Shown in pieces: positions 37,901 to 50,038 of a stretch of DNA of 64,000 nt. Within the stretch, counting starts at the first letter, position 1; every line of letters starts with the position of its first letter. Source of the DNA: Nipponacmea schrenckii (lineage: Eukaryota; Mollusca; Gastropoda; Lottiidae); assembly GCA_030562195.1 (NCBI GenBank), contig JAUJPP010000007.1:17233769-17297768 (forward strand). The letters are read 5' to 3'. The notes beneath the pieces are model-generated. The model was not told the origin of the DNA. It saw only the letters and a list, made by a program, of their open reading frames with translations, and did no database searches. The translations under genes were made by a program, and so were the position numbers.

Positions 37901-40900
37901 TAATGGGGTTTTCTAGCTTGTTTGTGTGTTTTGTTCCTTTATGACTTTTATTTTTACCATTCTTACTTTCCATATGAAAATATGACTTCTCTATAATTGT
38001 GGGATTTGAAATTAAAGAGATGATTTTGTTTATATTTCCAGTGATGAAGAAGGTCGATCATTAGCTCATATCTTAATGCAAGAAGAAATCGGAATAGTAA
38101 GTTACCTTATTATTCAGAATTAAGTTTGGAATGTTGTAGTCATTGTCTGTTAGCTACTCTGGTATTTAATCATGTAATTATTGATATGGACAGTGGAGTG
38201 GATGCTGGTGAAAGACAGTGGTTATAATCATCTCTTCCTTACCCATCTATATACCTGTGCCTATGCTTTCTTAAAATTTCATAATAATGTTACCACTTAA
38301 AATAATCGCTCTATATCATTCTTGACAATCAAATGGCTCCACTGTCTAGAGAGAAATTAGTGTATAGACATGGGAAACAATCCATTGCCTATTCACAACC
38401 CAACTAAACCTCTTCCTTTAGCTGTTATTAAGGATGTAGAAAAGATGGAAAATAAAGACAATACACTCTCTGTGACCGTGATAATAACCAGTGCTGTTGT
38501 CAAAAGGGATTTGAAACCTTTTTAACATGTTTAAGTTGGAACATTCATTGTTTTCAATCTATGACTTTTGCATGATTTTCATTTAATATTCTGTTTTTTA
38601 TTTTCTAGGCAAATGATGAAGAAGTGCCAGAATTTAGACGAGATGTAAAATCAAGAATGCCAGAGTCATATCTAGAGAATTTCTCATTTGATACAGGTAG
38701 GTGTAGGGCTTTATTTACTATTTTAGATGGTCTTTTTTTCTGTATGCGAATATGTAGATTCTGATTGACAAATCCGTTTGGTGATTTACTTCAAAAATAC
38801 TAAAATTGATATCCTTGTTTCAGATGATCTCTTAACATCCGACTATACAAATAGCCCAGTTGGTTTTGACCAATCAGATGGCAGGGAATCAGTTCAATCA
38901 ACCAATCAGCAATCATTTAACATCAATCTTTACAACTTGTCTGATTCCTCCAATAACAGATCAGATAACAACAGTCCACACAATCTGTCAAATTCGTCCA
39001 ATAGGAGACTTTATAATGAGAGTCCGTATGAAATGACAAACATCATCAACAGTCGTTACTATGGCAACAATCAGCAGGCGATAAACACCACCTATACAAC
39101 TGGATTTTACAGCGATTCTGATTCGTCCAGTGCAACCAATCACAAACAACATAATCAAGCCAATCAGATGTCCAGTTGCAAACAATCATCTAGTTTATCT
39201 AATCAGAATGCTGGTAAATATGGTAAAGAGAGCAGAAGACTTTACATTGCTGACAATTCTTCGAATTCTACAGAACCTCTTTCTGGATTCTCAACTCCAT
39301 TGAATTATTCAACAGATTTTGGATCGGGGGATGAGAATTACAATTCGAAGAATTCATTTCAAAGTATTTATTCTAATTCTTGGTCGACGGCTGCACCCAT
39401 TGCTAAACAAGATTCTTCTGATCAGTCCAATAATTTCTGGTCCAATTTTCCCAGCGAGGATCAGATCAAACCAGTACCAGCCAGTATTTGGTCGTATAAC
39501 TACACAGCAACTAATGGTGACCACATCAATAATATTTGGTCTACGAATGATGGGTCGAACATCTGGTCAGCAGTTCCCAGCAATATGGAAGATAAACCCA
39601 AATCTGTGGAACCACCATCTCCAGATATTATCATTCCTGGCTTTAATCTTTCTACCATCATGAAGACTAAATCAGCATGCCCTGATGAAATTCAGGTAAG
39701 ATTCTAGTTTTATTATCAATCGAAGTAAACCAATATCTTATATATAAATCTTGTAAAATTATATTTGAGAAATTTGAAGAACCACATATGTCTGAATATA
39801 AATTGGAAAGAAAACCTTTTTAAAACCTGTTTAATATATTTACATAATAATACTTGGTGATAAAACACACACTCCTCTTAGAGTGTTCTTTATAATAACT
39901 TATTATTGTCATAATGACTTATTATCAATAGGCCTAATCTGGGCTCTTCAAGGCAGTGCTCTTATTCATGTAAGTTTAGACTAATAATATATAATGTGAC
40001 ACTATCATAATGTTATTATTATAATACTGTTTAACAGGAAGTGAGAGATGTAGAAAGAAGGGTAACAACTAAAACAGAAGTTGTTGATAACATGGAACAG
40101 ATCTATGAAGAACTGGAGAAAGATGAATCCAAGGATATCACCAGCTGGGGTAAATATTACTTTCTTCATTCATACCTTAAAAATCTTAAAAACGATGTTC
40201 TTCAGCACAAGCTACTTTCATAATATGTTTACTCCTGTTATTAGTTTGATCATTCTATGAGAAAAATAACCTGCCAACCTTTAATTATCTTTACAATGGC
40301 AAGCTATTACAAACACATCTTACTCCTTCTATGTAAAAGTGTATGAATGCAGCTATTTGATTGTACGCAAGGCAATACAACCAGTTTAAAACCCCGATGG
40401 AGAATATGTAAACAACAAGCCAATATGTTTACAGTCCTTATGTCAAGGTCTCTGGAGCCTGTTTCACGAAAACTTAACTTAGGAGGATAATAGGCGTTAG
40501 AATACACTCATCCTACGGCTTATATTTGTGTTTCATATTGACTATTAGTTAAATAAGTATGCATCCCACACTTTACCAAATTTTAAAAAGCCACAATAAA
40601 AAAATTATCGGAATTTAAAAAAAAAGTGAGCCACCGACGATTCCATTCAGTTTGAAAATAAAAGCGTCTGGTAAATCAACGCTAAAACATCATTGTGCAA
40701 TTCAACAGTAGGGGTCAAGGACTTGTGAAAACCCACATGTTAGAGTTACTTCCCTTTATATTTACACGATTTGAAAATCGCTTGATGGATGGCTCAAGCG
40801 TTTTATGATTAACTACTTTATTTTGGGGATTTATCGGATTTTAGAGGGATTTTGATGTATAGGTAAGTCCACTGATGGATATATACTGTTATTGTCCAAA

Positions 40901-43900
40901 TTTGAGTGAACTTAAATTTTTATGTTCGTTCTAACGCCTATTATCCCTTTAAGATGGTTTTATTGTTCCAACGGTCAGATTGGTCAATCACTTAAATTGA
41001 GTTTCTATTAACCAATCAGGTTACTGTATTTCTAAAAATTTTGATTGTATCTTTGTTAGAATTTTGTGAAACAGGTCCCAGATTAGCTGTATTTACTAGT
41101 GTACAAGCTAATCATATTATGGTATTCTGTGATGAGTGCTATGTGGCTATTCACCACATTATTTGTTGAAGATGAATTTCACCAGTATAACAATAAGTGT
41201 ATCAAAGAAATTGAAATTGTGTAATTATTTTCTAGGAATGTCTGACCTGAATATTGGTACACCTGACACCTCTCAGCCACCTGATGTTTATGATAATATC
41301 AAGTCTCAGATTGAATCTATTAGCCCAATGGTTACAGCCCAGTATAATCTACCATCTAATGATAATAAACCAGCCCCACCCCCTACAGCTCAGTATTCTC
41401 ATCAATATACATCCCACTACCCCTCACGTTATCAGCAACAACCATCCTCACAGAAATATACACCTCCATCTAGATTTCACCAAAAAGGTATGGTTTGTTA
41501 CATTCACAATTTTACTTACATTCCCTTCTATGAACCACGTTACACAAACCGCGTTACACAAACAAGTGTTCATTGTTTGATATACTGTAATATTTTTAAT
41601 GTGACTTTATGGAGTAATCAAAGAAATGATCAAAAATTTGTAAAAAAAGGAAAAAGAAATACATAGTAAAATACCATTATTGTTGTGTAATCTCAATTGT
41701 TCTTTCCACAAACATTAATAATTTTGTCACTTTTCTAGTTTGTCACATGATCAACTTCTTTTATAGTCCAATTTTTTTCATCAGACAATTTGACATACAT
41801 AAGGAATTATCAGTAATGCATACCACAGGTTACAAGAATAGCAAGCCCTGTTAAGGAGAAAAAACCTATTTGTAATCTATCTTATCAAAGGATCAATATC
41901 ATAAACCTTTCCTTTATATTTTCAGAAAATCGTTCCAGTCAACCTAATAGATCCAGTCCTAAACTAAATTCTAGGCAGCAATTATTAGAGGCAATAGTGT
42001 AAGTATCTGTCAAGTTTAACTACTGTAAGTGTGCGATGGGGAAAAATTTTGATGAGGCATTAAGACTATGATTAATAACAAAAGTGCCTCACAGAGTAAG
42101 GGCTGTAACACAGACAGTTAGAGCCTTGAAATTATGTTTGTGACGGGATTGGCCAAGGAACAGCTGTAAGAAAGGATTCTTTGTTAACCACCATAGTTGT
42201 ATTCCTTATAAAATGGTTTCCTTGTAATATTGTTGTTTCTATAATTTTTTTTTTTATTATTATTTATTCTCAGTCGTGAAGATAGTTTGAAACCAGTAGT
42301 TAAATTAGAAAATTCAGAGGAAGCTGAATATAGGTTCTCTAAGAAAATTGGAAAAGTAAGTTATTTGACTGATTGTGTAACTTCCAGTGTTTATATTTTC
42401 ATATCTGGACTTTGTACCTCCAGAAACTTTAAAAGGTTTTCTAAATTTTTTATGTATATTAAATCAATATGCACTATTCCCATTCAGAATCAGATGTCTG
42501 TGATTCCTGCAGTTCCACTAGAACTGAGTGTTAAGTGATGTCATTAATCACAAATATAAGGTCCTTTGCAATTAAATACATCATCAAACACTCACAGGAA
42601 TTGCAGAAAACAAATTTTTAAAAATTTTAATTAACCTTTTTACTATCCCTTCAAAGATATGATATTGACGCTTATGCTAACATTGAATATAGACTCGGAA
42701 TGCGCCTTTGTCTTTTATCATCAGTTGCAGGGAATAGTCAAAGAGAAGTGACTCTTCATACTATAGAAAGAAATAATACTAAATTTCTGTAATGGATTGT
42801 CTCGAATTGTGACATTGTTATGTTCTGATTATGTATTTTATGTATTTTGCATATTTGTCAGTTTGTCATCCTTGTATTCATGAATTCCAGAAAGGGTTTA
42901 TAAAGAGTTGTCTTATGTTTCACAAGCATGGACAAAACACTTACAATATAATAATAGTCGTTTTTAGTTATGTAGTATTGTGTATGGTATTATTGTAGGT
43001 ATTAAAGACAATAGAGATTGAAGAAGATCCTGTTATTGTTTGTGATAAAATTCATTCTATTGTTCCACCAGGTGTGTATAGTTATTTGAAATTAATCTCA
43101 AGTTAAATAACCCTAGCATATTTGAAATGGCTAGCAAGTTAATACAATTACTAAATTTTCTACCATATATAGAGAATTGTATTATGTTTTAAATATCCCT
43201 CTGATTCCTATAAAAAAATTTCCTCAATTTCATTTCGCGTAGGCATGTAAATTGTAAATATTTATGATTTGTATATTTTGACTGACATTGAGAAATGCAG
43301 AAATATGAAAATTAGATTTGTACTATCAAGCTTTTAACACTAACATTGATAAATACAGAAATATAAAAAATTAAATTAATACGAGCAAGCTTTTGTCACT
43401 GGACATTGATAAGTTATCTTCAAGTTGGTTTATGGTTCTATATATATTTTATTTGTATTGTAGAAAATAATGGTTGTGAAGACAATGTGTTAACTGTATG
43501 TTTAGAAACTATTTTAGACCTGGCAGTTGCTGATAAACAAAATACACAGAAATTACTGACTATTTTAGATTCTTATTCTCGTAAGTATTATCGCAAAGTG
43601 TCTGTACATCTACACAGAGACAAAATGAAAATGACACTGTATCAATTAAAGGGGTAATATAGAAAATCAATTAAAAAAATTAACCCAATAAGTCAGTAAA
43701 GTGAAAAACTCTGAGGCTCTGTCAACAAGTGGTGATGATTTTTGTATCAAGAAAGATGAGTTTAAGTTTTTAGTTTTCATCTAATATCAATGTTAGTTAA
43801 TAAAGAATAAATTATAATGGAATATAATGATACATATATAAAGTGATATTAACAAGGAATACCTTATTGGGTGATAAAAAGAGATTTTCTGAACTTTTAT

Positions 43901-46900
43901 TTTATTGGGGACACTGATATCGATTTGCACAATTTCAGTCAAATCATCTGTAATTCTGTATTATTTTTCATTATTTTGTATGATTTCAGATTGTGATATA
44001 TTTAGAGCCTGTATAGAGTATGTGATAAAGAAATTAAATAAAGCGTATCTTAAACTTCCTGTACGTAAAACATATCATACAGACTACTCTATAGTTCTAG
44101 CTAAACTATTACAGCTTTCAAAATATTGGCCTGAAGGGTAAGTCAACTTATATACGGGTATTATATTTGGTAATATTTACATCTCAGTTGGGATTTTGTT
44201 TTCTGAAATATAAATAACTTGAATATGTTTTGAGATTATAAACTCAGTGATCAAGTTTACTGATTTATTTATTTGTCAATTAATCATTTTTGAAAGTTGA
44301 TCAAAATTGAGAATAGGAATAAGATACTGTAAGGCTACAAATTATTGCGAGATAGAAATTAATGCGTTAAATGCAACCTATCCGCGATCGCATTAATTTA
44401 TATCCGCATTTTTAAATACATATTTCCAAGTGAATTAAAGGAAAATAAAATCATATGATGGACAAAGGTGGAATCAGTCAAGTATTTAAATTGAGACCGG
44501 GCGGGATTAAGTAATTAGGTAATTATCTCTAAATTTGAAGCTGATTAGTAATCAGTGGCGTCAAAAACAAAAGATTTTCACACTTGACTATTTAAAGATA
44601 AAATCTTGATCATTGTTCATGTCTTCATTCATTAAAGACTTGTAGAATTCCAGGAAGCCCTTTTCTTTTTTATGATATTAAAAAATGCGACACCTATCAC
44701 GGAGCGCATTAATTTGTACTCGCATTTTAGTCTCTATACCCCATGTCGCATTAATTCGTTGACGCATTAATTTCTAGCCTTACAGTAATACATATTATGT
44801 TAATATACTTTCAATTTCAACAGTTAAGTAATCTATATATAACAACTGGTATATCTATACTAAAATGTTGTACTTATTAACAATGTTAAACTGTAGACCC
44901 TTGACTAGGTGACTTCAAATATTTCATAATAGTCTTCTGTCTTGATATTTTTCAGGGTATCTGGTTCTGTACAAGAGTTGATATTGTCTACCATTGAAAG
45001 ATGGATTATTTTTAATAAGAAGGTATTGTAATAATTCTGTAACATTACTTAGCAGGGAAATATAGAGTAAGCTAATGCTATAAAATTACTTAGCAGGGAC
45101 ATATAGAGTAAGCTAATGCTATAACATTACTTAACAGGAAATATAGAGTACTAGCTTAAATTACTTAGCAGGGAATATAGAGTAACTAATTCTATAACAT
45201 TACTTAACAGGAAATATAGAGTAAACTAAAGCTGTAACATTACTTAGCAGGGAAATATAGAGTAAGCTAATGCTATAACATTACTTAACAGGAAATATAG
45301 AGTAAACTAAAGCTGTAACATTACTTAACAGGAAATATAGAGTAAACTAAAGCTGAAACATTACTTAGCAGGGAAATATAGAGTAAGCTAATGCTATAAC
45401 ATTACTTAGCAGGGAAATATAGAGTAAGCTAATGCTATAACATTACTTAACAGGAAATATAGAGTAAACTAAAGCTGTAACATTACTTAGCAGGGAAATA
45501 TAGAGTAAGCTAAAGCTGTAACATTACTTAGTAGGGAAATATAGAGTAAGCTAATGCTGTAACATTAGAAAATTGTCCTTAATAAACAGAACATTCTTTG
45601 TGTCTTTGTTATCCTTTTGAATATAATAGCCAAAATATAAGTTTTTACAAGATTTCAAGCTCTCTTTGTTAATGGAGACAAGTTTTCTTTAATTAGTCTT
45701 TAAATGGAATTTAGTAGTTATAAGCACATAATCACAGCTTAAAGCAATCACAACTACTGGTTTAATTTTATGCAATGTTTTGCAGTGTTTTCTCTGTTAC
45801 GAAAACTTGTTTAAATGTGTATTCTTTGCCTACATGTCACTGCTGATAAATACTGTTGTATTTCTATCAGAGGTTTGTTATTTTTGTTATTTGATAATGT
45901 ACTATATTAATTTTAGGGTTTACAAGGTGGGCCTGAAGTCCAGAGTTTAAGTGAGTTGTATATTGATTGTCTAGAAAGTGTCTGGTTGTTGGTGTCTGAA
46001 GTCTTGATTGATGAATATCCAGATAAATATCAGTATTATATAGAACAGATAGAAGAGAAATTTCTAGCGGATGGTTTAAGAAGGTAGGTACAATTTAGAA
46101 CATATTCAGAATGAATTCCACCTGTAGAAAGTACTTGTAGACAGAATTCAAAATGCTGGAGGAAGAATAAATAAGGGATCAATTTTTTATGGGATAATTC
46201 CACGATTGTAGTAATTGTATTAAGCATGTATTGGAATTTCTGGTACCTGTTAATAAGCCAGTACCACCAGGTTTAAAAGAAATTTGTATTGAGATCATTT
46301 TTAATAAAGAGACAATAATTATTATTCATATTGACTTCTAGTTGTATCATATATTATGGATATTGACTTCTATTTATATCAATTATTATGCATATTGACT
46401 TCTATTTATATCAATTGTTATGGATATTGACTTCTATTTATATCAATTATATGGATATTGACTTCTATTTATATCAATTATTATGGATATTGACTTCTAT
46501 TTATATCAATTATTATGGATATTGACTTCTATTTATATCAATTATTATGGATATTGACTTCTATTTATATCAATTATTATGGATATTGACTTCTATTTAT
46601 ATCAATTATTATGGATATTGACTTCTATTTATATCAATTATTATGGATATTGACTTCTATTTATATCAATTATTATGGATATTGACTTCTATTTATATCA
46701 ATTATTATGGATATTGACTTCTATTTATGTCAAATATTATGGATATTGACTTCTATTTATATCAATTATTATGGATATTGACTTCTATTAATATCATATT
46801 ATTATAGATATTGACTTCTATTTATATCAATTATTATGGATATTGACTTCTATTTATATCAATTATTATGGATATTGACTTCTATTTATATCAATTATTA

Positions 46901-49512
46901 TGGATATAGACTTCTATTTATATCAATTATTATGGATATTGACTTCTATTTATATCAATTATTATGGATATTGACTTCTATTATATCAATTATTATGGAT
47001 ATTGACTTCTATTAATATCATATTATTATAGATATTGACTTCTATTTATATCAATTATTATGGAAGTCTATGTTCATAATAATTGATAGAAAAAGAAGTC
47101 TTTTACCTCTAAATGTGCAGTGATACTTCTAAAGGTCTTACAAGAATTATCATTTATATTTTCAGTGCCTATAGAGCCAAGTTATTTGGTATATATAAAT
47201 CAAGTCTGGTACATCAGCAGATAAATGTTAGACCTCAATCGCAATCCAGACCTTCAACAGACTCAGTTTGCTATGTTGATACACCAGTATTAAAGTTAGA
47301 GGTGATGACACAGACAGTCAGACTAGAAACAGAATCACGTGGTGTACAGACTGAAGATAATGATGATGATATACAAGTTCCTGATGAATGGTGGCTTCGA
47401 GGTGAATATTTATTCTCTTATATGGTCTACCCTTTATTGATCTTTAAATCTTAAAACTTATCAAGTGTAAAGATTCTTTCACTGGCATTAGCATGTATTT
47501 GACATTGAAACAATAATCCAAGGCAATGAGAAAACGCTTGAAATTTAGAAATCAAGAGCAGTTTGCTTATGTTGTTCTTGTGGCAAATTTTCTTCATTTG
47601 TTTTTCCTTTCTCCGCAATTAATGGTATATACTACTTCAGTTGCCTTTGATTTTTAAAACTTGAGGCAAGTAGCACCTCCTAGGCAGCAGAATTTTCATC
47701 ATTACACTGTATTCGAGCTCACTAGTATGTAGAAATTATTTATTATATAATATAATACCACTGGACTTTATTTCAGATTCTATGACAACAGAACAACACT
47801 ACCAAGACGATGAAAGTTTTCCAAGAAATACTGATGGAAATTCCATGGAAGAGAACAACTCCAATTTAGTTCGTATTTCCAGTTTTTCTGAAATTTACCG
47901 ATTGGAAGAATTAAGACACAGTCGATCTAACTCTCCCCTAGCAACAAGAAGTAATACTAGTCAAGAAACTAACCAATCAGTAGAACAGCTAAAATCACCT
48001 AAATCTGGTCATCTAAGCGATGAATCGCAGGTAGTTACTAGAAGAAATAAAGCTCCAGTTGAAAAGGAATATGATTATAAAGATGCTAAGAATACACTCA
48101 ATGAACAGGAATCCAAAATGGCCGGTGAGCAGGACCCAGAAGAAGAAGATGAAGATGAACATGAAGATTTGGCAACTGGAGAAGAAGAATCTACAGAAAA
48201 CAAAAATCTTGATTCACAAGTGTTAAATGGAAAACATCCAAAAGAAGATCATTCAAAATCTGCCGATTTGTTCACTCCATTATTTAAAAAGAAATCATCA
48301 GCTTCAAAGAAATCCAAGTCCAAATATGGTACTTGGGCAGATTGCGTGAAAAAGGATAATCTGGAACCAGATTCTGGAAGTCTTCATTCTGATCATTTAA
48401 AACATTTAGCAATACAAACATTAAAATCAGGAGTGTTGAAGGGAAAAAATGTCCAAGCCAGACGACAGCTATCTTCAGAAGAGTTGAAAGTATTGGTCAA
48501 ACCAGCAGCAGACAGCCTGACAACTGAATCCATATCTTCTCCAAGCACTAAAAGTAGTCAAGAGCAAAATTATTCTTCCCGTTCACATTCATCTTTAAAT
48601 GACCAATCACCTAAGCCACCTATGCAACTATCATCAACCCCACCTAAACCGGTTTCTGAACTGAAGTTTGTTCCCTATGGTAACAAAAGTAAAGACCGTT
48701 CAATGCCTCCGGGTAAGTTTCTACCACCAAAAAGAGTGCCTACTAATTTGACGGCTACCAAAGGTCCTGGAATGTCCAAACCTTCAACAAAACTTGTACC
48801 TCTCAAACCATCGAAAATCATCCATGGTCGTGATCTACCAGAGCCGGCCAAGTTAACCCGCAGACAAATGGAAGAAAAGGCTGAAATGGAGGCTATGAGA
48901 AAATTCCCTCCAAAAACTGCACTGCAGCTACAACAAACTAATCGTCCTAACAACCATCCTAATAAATACAGGAGGCCGACAGATGTATCAGAATGGCCTA
49001 GTTTGAATTCAGACAAGGATTCAAAAGCTTCGAAAAAAGAATCCAAAAGCTCAAGTAACACTCCTTCATTACATTCCATAGCAACAGACATCCTATTGGT
49101 GGAAAATAAATCTTCACGTGTCAGTGACACAAACATTTCGTTCCAAAAACAAACACTAGAATCTAATTCCAGTGACTCTCCAAAAGTAAATAAATCTAAT
49201 AGACCTAAGGGAGATAATTCAGACAATACAAATGTTGAAAGTAAAAGTAGTCACTATAATATAAGTGATGATTTGGACTTAGAAATGGAATATAGTAGTG
49301 ATGAGGACCTAATGGATATTGGGCCAACAGATTGTAAACCTGCTAGCCCACCGCTCACACATCAAGTTGCCACCCCTCAAACCTCGACTTATCAGTTTCG
49401 CCCCACCAGACAGGACTATGGGTGGTCACCTAAATCTCGTACTTGTACTAATTGTGGGGAGACAACTCACTTAGTGTACGACTGTCCAAGAAAATCCAGT
49501 ATTTTATTTTGA
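34967..49512 (+). CDS. Tudor-domain protein with MIF4G-like helical region and C-terminal CCHC zinc knuckle
   Basis: Eighteen exons: 34967-35054, 35324-35492, 35644-35788, 36284-36411, 38042-38096, 38609-38696, 38824-39695, 40038-40149, 41236-41487, 41926-41998, 42274-42355, 42999-43071, 43464-43580, 43990-44137, 44956-45022, 45917-46083, 47166-47401, 47777-49512 (TGA). All phases agree, giving 1535 aa. An in-frame TAG at 34958 supports the ATG. Residues 1-195 form an extended Tudor unit: VTHVIDPYNFWAQV, then VYVDYGDSD (94-102), which has the methylarginine-reader signature. Residues ~225-515 are Asn/Ser-rich and disordered. Residues ~640-885 are predicted helical and MIF4G-like (LETILDLAVADKQNTQKLL, TIERWIIFNKK, YYIEQIEEKFLADGLR). 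The C-terminal third is Ser/Lys-rich with an acidic patch and ends in a perfect C-X2-C-X4-H-X4-C knuckle (1514-1527). An RNA-granule or germline translation/piRNA role is inference. I cannot name an orthologue. Confidence 0.85.
36437..37712. repeat. 56 bp minisatellite in Tudor-gene intron 4
   Basis: About 22-23 copies of a unit built from GGAGTAGTATATGATTACAA, TGTAAATTGTTGAAACGTTG and TGTACAATCAAACTCA. Copies are >90% alike, with ATGATTACA/ATGATGACA and GAAACG/GAAACA variants scattered. The low divergence suggests recent homogenisation. It starts ~25 bases after the exon 4 donor. Confidence 0.95.
40451..41082. mobile_element. Outer TIR element (CCTGTTTCAC ends) carrying a nested MITE
   Basis: Left end TCTGGAGCCTGTTTCACGAA; the right end reverse-complements to TCTGGGACCTGTTTCACAAA. 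The family-1 MITE at 40477-40952 lies inside, apparently inserted at a TTAA of the outer element. No open frame. Located in Tudor-gene intron 8. Confidence 0.7.
40477..40952. mobile_element. TTAA-flanked MITE (family 1, copy c)
   Basis: Left GGATAATAGGCGTTAGAA and right TTCTAACGCCTATTATCC are perfect 18-base mirror ends, apart from a one-base register difference inside. Interior words TATATCCATCAGTGGACTTA (reverse) and AAGTAACTCTAACAT match the copy at 56299-56672. Copies at 2173-2537 and 18150-18469 share GAACATAAAA and the GGGATAAT terminus. Confidence 0.8.
42427..42656 (-). mobile_element. TTAA-type MITE (family 2, copy a)
   Basis: Left end TTTAAAAGGTTTTCTAAA; right end ACTATCCCTTCAAA. 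The interior CAGATGTCTGTGATTCCTGC is the reverse complement of the CAGGCACCACAGATGTCT block of the 49755-50038 copy. Lies in Tudor-gene intron 11. Confidence 0.65.
43876..43955 (+). repeat. Family-2 MITE fragment
   Basis: AAAGAGATTTTCTGAACTTT, then GGGGACACTGATATCGATTT and GCACAATT, match the left half of the 49755-50038 element. The right half is missing. It lies just upstream of the exon 14 acceptor. Confidence 0.5.
44325..44787. mobile_element. MITE with long terminal inverted repeats (TACTGTAAGGCTA ends)
   Basis: Left TACTGTAAGGCTACAAATTA and right reverse complement TACTGTAAGGCTAGAAATTA match at 19 of 20 bases. Inside, ATTAATGCG / CGCATTAAT words recur in both orientations, so the ends can fold into long arms. 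The termini are unlike the other MITEs here. Tudor-gene intron 14. Confidence 0.8.
45033..45566. repeat. 41 bp minisatellite next to a splice donor
   Basis: About 13 copies of a unit made of ACATTACTTAGCAGGGAAAT and ATAGAGTAAGCTAATGCTAT, with an ACAGGAAATATAGAGTAAAC variant subtype. The array begins ~10 bases after the exon 15 donor (45023). Confidence 0.93.
46319..47062. repeat. 32 bp minisatellite
   Basis: About 23 copies of TATTATGGATATTGACTTCT followed by ATTTATATCAAT. A variant pair with TAATATCATATTATTATAGA occurs twice (near 46790 and 47012), showing higher-order copying. Tudor-gene intron 16. Confidence 0.95.
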
Positions 49513-49754
49513 AGATATTATGGGATGTGATCAAGGATAATTATCTAGGCCAATATAACTAAACTATCAAATATAAGTATGATATTATTTTTATGCTGAT
49601 TGAATTACATCTAATGTTGATAATAGATTATTTGCTTGTATGTGTTAAGTTAATAGCAGTAGAAAGTTATTAAAACAGAATCATTTAAACAAGTTTGAAT
49701 TAATTACTAATTAAGATTATGATACTTAGACACAACTTTATAGAACAATCACAT

Positions 49755-50038
49755 TTTAAAGAGGTTTTCTAACTTGTTCATGTGTATAGGGGATGCTGAT
49801 AGCATCAATTTGTACTAATCCAATTGTAATTCAGGTGTCTTTCCTTCAATTCCAATAAAACTAGGTGTTGGATGATGTCAATAATTGCTAAAGGTTTATG
49901 TGATAAAAAGCATATTAGGGATGTCATAAAAGATTTACTTTAGTGTAATTGCAGGCACCACAGATGTCTAATTAATGAGTTGAATCAGTGTCCCTGATAC
50001 TCATAAATTTTTTAGAAAACCTCTTGCAATCCCTTTAA
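49755..50038 (+). mobile_element. TTAA-type MITE (family 2, copy b)
   Basis: Left TTTTAAAGAGGTTTTCTAAC; right AGAAAACCTCTTGCAATCCC then TTTAA. Interior blocks GTAATTGCAGGCACCACAGA and TGTCCCTGATACTCATAAAT have counterparts in 61914-62225. It probably lies in the Tudor-gene 3'UTR or just beyond, and carries an AATAAA at 49854. Confidence 0.7.

Noticed and set aside
48675..49226. 183-residue minus-strand open frame
   Set aside because: Antisense shadow of the Ser/Lys-rich last exon of the Tudor gene.
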